Shown: piece by piece, positions 1 to 8,231 of the stretch
Position numbering within the stretch: the first letter of the stretch is position 1
How the letters are laid out: every line of letters starts with the position of its first letter
Source: Purpureocillium takamizusanense
Lineage: Eukaryota > Ascomycota > Sordariomycetes > Hypocreales > Ophiocordycipitaceae
Direction of reading: 5' to 3'
NCBI RefSeq assembly: GCF_022605165.1
Contig: NC_063068.1
Span: forward strand, 4,030,001 to 4,094,000
Length of the DNA: 64,000 bases
Translations under genes and position numbers: made by a program
Notes under the pieces: model-generated
Seen by the model: only the letters and a program-made list of their open reading frames with translations
Database searches by the model: none
What the model was told of the DNA's origin: nothing

Positions 1-2412
1 TTTGTCGAGCCCGACACACAGGTGCAAGATGAAGACGGAACCAAGGCCATGGTTCTCGATGGTCAAGACTCATCCGACGGCTACCTCATCACAACCGGCA
101 AGGACTCCCTGCTCAAGCTTTGGGATCTTTCTTCAAGGCACTGCATCGAGACGCATATTTCGCAGACGAATGGTGAGTGCTGGGCACTCGGTATGTCGTC
201 GGACTTGAGCGGTTGCATCACTGCTGGCAACGACGGAGAGCTCAAGGCTTGGTCCCTCGATGCAGATGGTCTCGCGTCGAGCGCGCGGCGGGTGGATGTA
301 TCATCGACCACTCAATACTTGTCGGACCGTGGCACTTTGCACCGCCAGAGCAAGGATCGAGCCACCGAAGTCATTTTCCACCCCTCAAGGAACTACTTTG
401 CAGTTCACGGATCGGAGAAAGGAGTCGACGTATGGCGCATCAGGTCAGAAGCCGAAGTGAAGAAGAGCTTGGCTCGTAAGAGGAGAAGGCGGAGAGAAAA
501 GGGCAAGGACGGCAAGCAGCAGGAAGAAGAAGCACTCAATGCCGACGACATGGCCGAAGACGTCTCGAAAGCAGACATTAGTGATGTCTTCGTTCAGTAT
601 GTCATTGTGCGCACAGGTGGAAAGGTTCGATCTGTGGATTGGGCACTAGCCGGCACGCAAAAGGATCTTCATCTCCTGGTCGGCACGACCAATAACCAAC
701 TGGAGTACTACAGCATCCCGTCAAGGGATAGGAGCGATCGCAAAAAGAAGGACGATGTGCCGGACTATACACGAACGCTTGCTGTGGAGCTGCCTGGTCA
801 CCGGGCTGACATCCGGGCACTGGCTCTCAGCTCGGATGACAAGATGCTGGCTTCGGCTGCGAACGGCTCCATGAAGGTGTGGAACATCAAGACACAGACT
901 TGTATTCGCACCTTTGACTGCGGATACTCCCTATGCTGCGCGTTTCTACCAGGAGACAAAGTTGTCGTTGTCGGCACGAAGAGCGGCGAGCTGCAGCTTT
1001 TTGACGTTGCGTCTGCCTCGTTGCTAGACAGCGTTCAAGCGCATGAAGGTGCCATCTGGTCCTTGAACGTGCACCCCGACGGGCGATCTGTTGTTTCTGG
1101 CAGCGCAGACAAGACTGCCAAGTTTTGGGATTTCAAGATCGTCCAGGAAGAAGTTCTTGGCACGAAGCGAACGACATCAAAACTCAAACTCGTACAGTCT
1201 AGGACGCTCAAGGTGGCCGACGACATCCTGAGCCTCAAGTTCTCACCGGATGCAAGGTTGCTAGCCGTTTCATTGCTCGACAACACGGTCAAGGTCTTCT
1301 TCGTGGACTCGCTCAAGCTCTACCTCAACCTCTATGGCCACAAGCTACCCGTGCTCAGCATGGACATATCGTACGATAGCAAACTCATCGTCACAAGTTC
1401 GGCAGACAAGAACATCAGGATTTGGGGGCTGGATTTTGGAGATTGTCACAAGGCTCTCTTTGGACACCAAGACAGTATTCTGCAAGTCGCCTTTGTTCCC
1501 CACAACTCTGACGGCAACGGGCACCACTTTTTCAGCAGCAGTAAAGACAGGACGATCCGTTACTGGGATGGAGATAAGTTTGAGCAGATTCAGAGACTGG
1601 ACGGCCACCACGGAGAGGTGTGGTCAATTGCCATCAGCCGGACTGGCAACTTCCTCGTCAGCGCAGCGCACGACAAAAGCATCCGGGTGTGGGAGGAGAC
1701 TGATGAGCAAATCTTTCTCGAAGAAGAGCGCGAAAAGGAGATTGAGGAGCTGTACGAGAGCACACTAACTACCTCACTCGAAAAAGACGAGGACGCAGAG
1801 GATGAGAGCGGTGAAGTTGCGGCGGCAAGCAAGCAAACCACTGAGACGCTCATGGCTGGTGAGCGGATACAAGAGGCCCTCGAGATGGGCATGGCCGACC
1901 TGAATCTCATGAAGGAGTACGAAGAGGCCAAACTGTCAGACCCCAACGCCATGCCGCCGCAGCGCAATCCCGTGTTTCTGGCACTGGGCAACATCAGCGC
2001 TGAAGAGCACGTCATGTCTGTGCTGCAAAAGATCAAGGCCTCGGCGCTGCACGACGCCTTGCTGATTCTTCCGTTTGCCACTGTCCCCATTCTATTCACC
2101 TTTCTCAACATTTTCGCCATGCGTTCGATGAACATGCCCCTGACATGTCGCATCCTCTTCTTTATGATAAAAACGCATCATCGGCAGATTGTGGCGAGCC
2201 GGACCATGAAGACGATGATGGACGGCATTAGGACGAATCTGAGGGCCGCTTTGAAACGGCAAAAAGACGAGATGGGCGTCAACATTGCAGCGCTCAAGGT
2301 TGTGGGCATGCAGATCCGCGACAAAAGCGTCAAGGAGTACGTGGACGAGACTTGGGAAGACGAGAGCGCCGAGAGGAGCGTCAAGAAGAGGGCCTTTGTG
2401 CATGTGGCGTAA
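1..2412 (+). CDS. UTP12: UTP12/DIP2 (WDR3) WD40 protein of the SSU processome, 5'-partial
   Basis: The frame is open from base 1, so the start codon lies outside the window; about 803 residues are visible and roughly 140-150 are probably missing compared with yeast Dip2 (about 940 aa). The visible protein has many WD40 repeats (for example LLKLWDL, MKVWNI, AKFWDF, IRIWGL, IRYWD, IRVWEE), a basic KRRRRREKGK insert near residue 160, and an acidic helical stretch followed by the Utp12 C-terminal domain. The family is a scaffold of the U3 snoRNP/UTP-B module that processes 18S pre-rRNA in the nucleolus. No intron is needed in the visible part. An AATAAA at 2412-2417 overlaps the TAA stop and could act as a polyadenylation signal. 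Family assignment is firm. Confidence 0.95.
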   Translation, partial: FVEPDTQVQDEDGTKAMVLDGQDSSDGYLITTGKDSLLKLWDLSSRHCIETHISQTNGECWALGMSSDLSGCITAGNDGELKAWSLDADGLASSARRVDVSSTTQYLSDRGTLHRQSKDRATEVIFHPSRNYFAVHGSEKGVDVWRIRSEAEVKKSLARKRRRRREKGKDGKQQEEEALNADDMAEDVSKADISDVFVQYVIVRTGGKVRSVDWALAGTQKDLHLLVGTTNNQLEYYSIPSRDRSDRKKKDDVPDYTRTLAVELPGHRADIRALALSSDDKMLASAANGSMKVWNIKTQTCIRTFDCGYSLCCAFLPGDKVVVVGTKSGELQLFDVASASLLDSVQAHEGAIWSLNVHPDGRSVVSGSADKTAKFWDFKIVQEEVLGTKRTTSKLKLVQSRTLKVADDILSLKFSPDARLLAVSLLDNTVKVFFVDSLKLYLNLYGHKLPVLSMDISYDSKLIVTSSADKNIRIWGLDFGDCHKALFGHQDSILQVAFVPHNSDGNGHHFFSSSKDRTIRYWDGDKFEQIQRLDGHHGEVWSIAISRTGNFLVSAAHDKSIRVWEETDEQIFLEEEREKEIEELYESTLTTSLEKDEDAEDESGEVAAASKQTTETLMAGERIQEALEMGMADLNLMKEYEEAKLSDPNAMPPQRNPVFLALGNISAEEHVMSVLQKIKASALHDALLILPFATVPILFTFLNIFAMRSMNMPLTCRILFFMIKTHHRQIVASRTMKTMMDGIRTNLRAALKRQKDEMGVNIAALKVVGMQIRDKSVKEYVDETWEDESAERSVKKRAFVHVA

Positions 2413-2880
2413 ATAAATAGACTCGATACGTACACATGTACAACGAATAGTCTTGGAAACTGTCAATCATGATTGTATGCATTTATATACTTCGTATACT
2501 GTACAAACTTGTGGTGTTGTGTCGCTTCACCGAAAAGCGTTGTTGAACATCTACGGTCACGTGATGCCAACGACGAGTGCTCAAACCTGCGACTGTGGTG
2601 GATCATGGCCCGCGCATGGCGACCTCTCTCACCCAGTGGCGGCCTCGACGCGATTTCGACATCTCAAATTCTGCCTGAACTGAATCGCAGCGCCGTGTGC
2701 CTCGCAACGTTGTTTCATAAGCCACCGAAGCCCTTGATCGGCTAGTCGCCAGCTGTCGACCCTCTCTGGCCTGACGCACATCGCGTCCTCACTCACTCAC
2801 TACATCCATCTAGGCGCCATCTCATCTCCAGCTTCCTTTCCTTCCTGTATCCGGCTCCGGCTCCGCCCCGCCCACCCACC
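2413..2880. other. Intergenic: UTP12 3' end / LSM2 promoter
   Basis: No gene seen. It contains a palindromic GTCACGTGAT (2556-2565) and a short CTCA repeat (about 2787-2800) just upstream of LSM2. Confidence 0.6.
2556..2565. promoter_or_regulatory. RTCACRTGAY (E-box/CBF1-type) palindrome
   Basis: GTCACGTGAT lies about 320 bp upstream of the LSM2 start. It matches the RTCACRTG core bound by Cbf1-type bHLH factors in fungi. Function is inferred from motif and position only. Confidence 0.35.
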
Positions 2881-3570
2881 ATGCTCTTCTTCAGGTGCGC
2901 GCCCGCACACAACCCTCGTCCCCTTCAAAGCGGTGAAATCATATGCGCGGCGTGAGAACCGACAGGGCGGCGGATCGGCTAACCTGGGAGGGAGCGGGAA
3001 CTACTAGCTTCTTCAAGACGCTCATCGACCACGAGGTCACCGTCGAGCTCAAGAACGACATCCAGCTCAAGGGCACGCTCAAGAGCGTGGACCAGTACCT
3101 CAATATCAAGCTCGACGACATTTCCGTCGTGGAGGAGCTCAAGTACCCTCATCTCGTGCGCCTCACCTCTCCCCTCTCCCCTCTCCCTCACCCCTTCCCT
3201 TCCTTTCCTTTTGCTGCTGCTGCCGCGCCGTCGGTGGTGGTGGTGGTGGCTCTCTACGGCCAGCTTTCCTTGCGGCCCCCCTCCCCGCGACGGCCCTTTT
3301 CCCGTTAGTATTTATTGGATGGCTGAGAGCTAATCGTTTGGCGCCCTTGTCCGGCGCGCGCGCACTTTGACAGACCTCCGTCAAGAATGTCTTCATCCGT
3401 GGCTCCGTGGTGCGGTACGTGCACTTGCCAGCTGCGTCGGTAGACACGCAGCTGCTGGAGGATGCGACGCGGAGAGGTAGGCACATGCTTCTCCTCATGA
3501 GTACCAGACGTGGCTTTTGTGTTGACGACGATGTACAGAAGCAGCAGCTCAGCAGGCCAAGGCGAGGTGA
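2881..3570 (+). CDS. LSM2: U6 snRNA-associated Sm-like protein LSm2
   Basis: Four exons by splice consensus and frame: 2881-2894, 3008-3155, 3374-3476, 3539-3570 (98 aa). Exon 1 is only 14 nt (M L F F plus AG) and joins C to make MLFFSFFKTL, the conserved LSm2 start. The Sm1 motif (VTVELKNDIQLKGTL..VDQYLNIKLDD) sits at residues about 13-40 and the Sm2 motif (KNVFIRGSVVRYV) in exon 3; the tail ends AAAQQAKAR. LSm2 is in both the Lsm1-7 ring (cytoplasmic mRNA decapping) and the Lsm2-8 ring (nuclear U6 snRNA). Length matches the family. It converges with PSO2, 242 bp away. Confidence 0.93.
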
Positions 3571-3812
3571 TTTGGCGCGATAACGACAATACATGACACT
3601 AGTATCAGAAGATGGCCTGTGGCATATTACAAGCCCTGCTCATGGAAGCGTTCATCTGAACACCTGCAGTAGTTGATGCGAGGCTCGCACCGCTGCAAGG
3701 GCTTCACATGGAGCTATGTCTGTCGGACCATAGATAATGCAGACGAGTTGGCCGTTCCATTCGCCTCCTTCGAGATTAACGACAAGACAGGTGTGCCATG
3801 TACGGGTTTTTG

Positions 3813-6299
3813 CTACCACCAGGCCCCTCCACCCTTGCCCGACTTGCCCTCCCATAATTCTGCGCTCTCCTCGTCATCCTTACCTTCAATGAGCGGTATC
3901 ATCAGCCCACCTCTCCTTCTCTCTGCTGTCCACCTGTCGATCCATGCTCTCATCCGCTTCCGGGACTGCTCTGAGCCAACATTCACGGTCGGAATGACCT
4001 TCTCTATCCTCAAGCTCATCAGAAACATGGCCAGCTCGCGGAAGCTGCTATGCTCAGAGTACGGAACACCAAAGCACATCGACTCCTTGGTGCTCCCCCT
4101 TTGCGCCACGAAGTCCTTGTATCCAAAGCGCGTCCTCCAGCCCTTGCCGTGGAGAATCTGCTGTGTCGGTATGCTGCTAGGCGAGGTATTCGCCCCTACC
4201 GCCTTCCCGTTGGACGGCCGGAAGTTCCAACCGCTAGGGCGGAAGCCTACGATGCGGCTGAAGTGTGGTTTGTATGTTGTCAGATAGTCGTGAAGCGTCT
4301 CAGCGCGGATCTCCATGAGCGACTGCATGTGGACTTGGGCCTCGATCGGATTTGACGTCAGGAGGGACGAGAGCTCAGGGTCATCCAGCTGCTGACAGAT
4401 CCTCATCTTCCCGGGCGTTGCGAATATCTTCGAACCCAGAGCCTGGGCGATCGCGATACATATTCGCTCTTTGCCAATGGAGTATGTCCCACACACGACC
4501 AGTAGCCGCTGTTTGGTCCCAGCACGGGCATCGGCCGACGCAGCAGTTGCCGGGTCTTTGTCGCTCTGGAAATACTTGCTCACGGCCTGAGCCCCGTTTT
4601 CCCGTTGGGACCTCTCCCAAACATCGTCTTTGCAGTTTGGATCCGCCGACATGGACGCGCACAAGTCTGCGCAAGCTTTGATGACGTCGTCCTGCGGCGG
4701 AAATGAATACCTGGGATTAAGGTATGTGGTGTCCAGATAGCATGTGTTTATGGACTGTTGTTTCGTCTTTCCCGTGATAGAGTCGACGACATCAGGTTTC
4801 AGTAGTGGGTGGCCAACATGATCTGGGCAGGCCCTGAAGTCGCCGCAATGCAGGATTCGTGACATTCGAGGATTAGGGCCATTGCTCATGGGCTTCTGGA
4901 AGAGAAACAGGGAGCTCCCCGGGCAATGATTAGCCGGTATCATGGTGACCGTGGCTCCTGTCCCGGGCACGGGGTATGTCTTCTCGAACTCCAGCTCGAC
5001 AACCCACTTCGAGGCTGTGCGCAATTGCTGCTTGACCAAGCTACCCGTGACCTTGCTACAGTATATAGGACCATGCTTCCAGCTTGCAGTGAGACCGATG
5101 TAATGGTCGCTGTGGAAGTGGCTCAGGAAGTAGGCCTCGCAGCCTTGCACAGCCCCGTACCGGAAAGCGTCGACGCAGATGTTATAGTTTGGTATGCTCT
5201 TGTAGAATGGGCAGGTCCGCTCATAGGCTGGACGGCCTCGGGACGCATGCTCAGCCGCGGCTGCGTTGGCCCAGGCCGAGTCCTCGGCATTGCCAGACAT
5301 GAGTTTCGAGAATGCTGAACCGGCGCCGCCCCCACTCTTGCTTTGCGAGAAAGGATCGGATTGCGCTGGCCGAGGAACAGCGGCACGAGCAAACCTCTTG
5401 CTCATCTCTGAGGAATCGACTTTAGGTGCTTCATTAGGCGGGGTTCGCGGTCGCTTCGGCAAAGGGGTAGGGTTCCCATCGAGGCATGAGTTGACGTGAC
5501 GTGTGGCGTCGTCCGCGGATAAACCGGTAAGGTTGCCGTCACATATGGGGCAACTCTCCGTCATGGCAGTATCGTCTGGCAGGTCGTCGATGAATTCTTC
5601 ACTGAGGATTGCCCCCGCCTCCTCGGCCTCGAGTCGTGCCTGTTCTCGCATAAACTTCATTTCCCTCAACTCTTCGCCTTCGAAGTCGTCTAAGTCGAGG
5701 TCGTCCATACCTTCAAAGCTGCCGAGCTCATCAAATTGTGCGTACGTCGAGTCTTCTTTCCGTAGAGGTGGGCTTGTGTCGGCAGTAGCTTCATTCGGAG
5801 CAGCCGCGGGCTCGACATCTACTCTGCGCGATGCTTCCAAGACCGCCTCGACCGTGAACTTCTCCCGTGGTACGTCTTGTGCCGGCCCAGGATCGTCGTC
5901 ACAATCATCTTCGCTGTCAGACTCCATGATAAAAGGAGCATTCAACTTTGACTTTGATTTGGCGGGGCCAGTGGTCTCCTCTTTGATGAGCGCGGCGTTG
6001 GGGTTCGCATCATCAGCGACCTCTGTCTTGACGGTGCCATACTCGTCGTGACTTAATCTTCTTCTTTTTATGGAAGTATCCGACTCGTTGAAGCGATGCT
6101 GATCGTCGACATCGTACAAATCGTCGTCCTTTGGAGTGGCGACGGCGGTTCCGACGAAGAGAGAATCTTCGGGCTTGGGAGTCTTTTGGAAAAAGCTGAG
6201 GATGCTTGCATTCGGCTTCGCGAGCTTCTTGGAAAAGCCCGCGCCATTGGCCGACTTTTTCGGCGTAACGGAGCGATTGAGCTTGGCCGCGGTGACCAT
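3813..6299 (-). CDS. PSO2: DNA cross-link repair nuclease PSO2/SNM1
   Basis: One 828-aa exon starting at the ATG at 6299. The acidic, disordered N-terminal part holds a PIP-box-like motif (N30..I33..F36F37) and a UBZ4-type zinc finger (C250-x2-C253..H268-x3-C272). The metallo-beta-lactamase/beta-CASP nuclease begins near residue 358 with the HxHxDH metal motif H394-F-H-S-D-H399; NHCPGS, HCGDFR and YLDTTY follow. A C-terminal DRMBL region contains GTYSIGKERICIAIA and ends with YSEHSSFREL. The family is a 5' exonuclease that processes interstrand cross-links in the nucleus. Length and domain order are normal for filamentous fungi. Confidence 0.96.
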   Translation of the reverse strand: MVTAAKLNRSVTPKKSANGAGFSKKLAKPNASILSFFQKTPKPEDSLFVGTAVATPKDDDLYDVDDQHRFNESDTSIKRRRLSHDEYGTVKTEVADDANPNAALIKEETTGPAKSKSKLNAPFIMESDSEDDCDDDPGPAQDVPREKFTVEAVLEASRRVDVEPAAAPNEATADTSPPLRKEDSTYAQFDELGSFEGMDDLDLDDFEGEELREMKFMREQARLEAEEAGAILSEEFIDDLPDDTAMTESCPICDGNLTGLSADDATRHVNSCLDGNPTPLPKRPRTPPNEAPKVDSSEMSKRFARAAVPRPAQSDPFSQSKSGGGAGSAFSKLMSGNAEDSAWANAAAAEHASRGRPAYERTCPFYKSIPNYNICVDAFRYGAVQGCEAYFLSHFHSDHYIGLTASWKHGPIYCSKVTGSLVKQQLRTASKWVVELEFEKTYPVPGTGATVTMIPANHCPGSSLFLFQKPMSNGPNPRMSRILHCGDFRACPDHVGHPLLKPDVVDSITGKTKQQSINTCYLDTTYLNPRYSFPPQDDVIKACADLCASMSADPNCKDDVWERSQRENGAQAVSKYFQSDKDPATAASADARAGTKQRLLVVCGTYSIGKERICIAIAQALGSKIFATPGKMRICQQLDDPELSSLLTSNPIEAQVHMQSLMEIRAETLHDYLTTYKPHFSRIVGFRPSGWNFRPSNGKAVGANTSPSSIPTQQILHGKGWRTRFGYKDFVAQRGSTKESMCFGVPYSEHSSFRELAMFLMSLRIEKVIPTVNVGSEQSRKRMRAWIDRWTAERRRGGLMIPLIEGKDDEESAELWEGKSGKGGGAWW

Positions 6300-6939
6300 G
6301 TTGGCAATGACGTCGTCGAGGTCTGCTCACGATGTTTTGCAGCACGCCATGTTACCGAGAAACAGGGCAGCCGTGAAAACAGTGTGTATCAATGTTTGGA
6401 GCTTGGCACGACAGATGAGTTTTGTAATGTGTCGCGTCGAGTCTCACTCTCGATCGTCGTGATGACGGGGTCAAAAGTGAACGAAGTGGGACACGACCAG
6501 GCGCGACTGGGGCAAAATCACGAATCGCGAAGTCACATGAGCAGGTGGGGTTCACGCTGGGTGCTATAACCGTGGGCAGGGTCTGTTATAAAGTTAAGAC
6601 ACTATCATGGACACGCCAATCGCTGGGTGGCGGCGCTGTATTGCAGCACCATAATTCTCAGTATGACTGCATGTTTGAAAAGTTGACGTTTTCAGTGCTC
6701 ATGGCCTGCGTCTGAGGCGTCAATTTCCTTCGCCAACTTCGTATCACCTACCTAGTCTTTTGTAGCATGTGATGCTCGGCTCTCAAGCCTCCAGCAGGTA
6801 GGAGAGACGCGCGACACGCTAAGCGTGTCATCGACGTCGTCACCTCCTCCTCGGGTTGCACCACGCCTGAACACCGAGCCCCGAGTCTTTGCATCTTCAT
6901 CCTCGCGAAATTGTAGACGGCACGCCATGTCATGTCAGT
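6300..6939. other. Intergenic, divergent promoter region
   Basis: About 640 bp between the divergent PSO2 and DUF7053-like genes. No gene or distinctive repeat seen. Confidence 0.5.
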
Positions 6940-7504
6940 ATGGGCTCTCATGGTGAACGGATAGCTTGCTGACGTGCGCCAATGGGCGGTCGAATTAGTC
7001 TTCAACACCACGCATGCCCTCCAGCATGTCACGCCGATCCCGGCGGGGTCCACTCCGGAGAAGAGCATCCAGTTGCTTCAGGGCCACGAGTTCTTCATCC
7101 AGTGCGACCCGCACATGATCAAGTACGAGGGCATGGACACACCGACGGAGCCGGCGCCGACGCTGCCCACCGACCGCGGCGTGACGGCCGTGGCCGCCCC
7201 CAAATGCTACGAGGTGACAGACAAAGTCCACGCGCTGCCCGCGGGGCTTTGGGATTCGGACGTGATCAGCACGTACGAATTTATCAATATCGAACGGGGG
7301 GTGTTTGTCCGCATACGCAGCCCGCTCAACACCATGATGGAGACGGTGTGGGAGATTCGGCAGACGGAAGACGGGGGCTCGGAGCTGGTGGAAGACGTGC
7401 TCATCAAGTGTTCGAGGCTTCTCTCCGGCGTCGTCAAGACCACCTGCGAGGCCGGTTGGAAGGGAATCCACGAGAAGATGGTTGCCAAGATGGCGCAATT
7501 GTGA
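6940..7504 (+). CDS. DUF7053-like small protein
   Basis: Proposed exons 6940-6952 and 6999-7504 (172 aa, start M-G-S-H-V-F-N-T-T). The reading frame of exon 2 has no ATG near its 5' end. A 46-bp intron (GTGAAC donor, GCTGAC branch point, TTAG acceptor) joins it to an ATG at 6940 and gives the expected beginning of this fungal family: VFNTTHALQHVTPIP, then a region resembling ..LLQGHEFFIQCDPHM. The C-terminal part (YEFINIERGVFVRIRSPLN, ETVWEIR) looks like a SRPBCC/START-like beta fold, and it ends in an amphipathic helix. The family is common in Pezizomycotina with unknown biochemical role; a lipid- or ligand-binding role would be inference. The family name is from memory. Confidence 0.72.
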
Positions 7505-8231
7505 GGGCTCGTTGGAGACTGCCAACTGTCGATGCCGACAGCACAGCGCATAGATGTCTCCGCCTCTGATTGTAGCGTCGCACATTTGCATTAACGTAAA
7601 GAAATAGAACCCATGATTCCAGGAACTCCCGTAACGTATTGCACTCAGTCAGAGCCGGTACATACAGAGAGCGTGGCTCGTCTGCAGGCGTGAGGAGAGG
7701 GTGAAGGCATGGCCCGCTGTCATGGAACGAATTCACATGGGGGATTGTAGCAGGGGCAACACAGCGCTGGGAACCAAGACTGGAACCGTCGCAAGCTGTT
7801 AGTAGTGTTGCAGCTCTGTTGGTTTAGGTGGACTTTGGGGCGTCCAGGGCCAGGGTCGGTGGATGGAATTCTGTGCTAGTGGCCCAGTGGATAGGCGCGC
7901 TAGCGGCTAAACCTCGTGCTGTCTGTCAGCCGCCCCCTTGACGCGACCCAACCTGACACAAGCCCAGGGTCCCGTCTCATTGGCGATGCGACTCGCTTGT
8001 CGACTTCAACTCAGCCCAACCCAGCCAGCCCTCGACCTTGACAACCGCCACAACACCTCGCCATCGGGCTGGTCGATTATGACCACCTACACGAATCAGC
8101 ACGGCGCGCCGTTGATGATGGCCGTGACCACGTGAGGCTGCATCATAGCACGCTGAACATAAAACCAGACACCGTACCGAGACAGCGCACCACGCCTGAT
8201 AGCCAGCCGGCGGTGGCCACCCTTCGAAGCC
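7505..8231. other. Intergenic, KIC1-like kinase promoter
   Basis: 727 bp without a credible gene. A CCACGTGA E-box-like site lies near 8128-8135. Nothing else distinctive. Confidence 0.5.
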
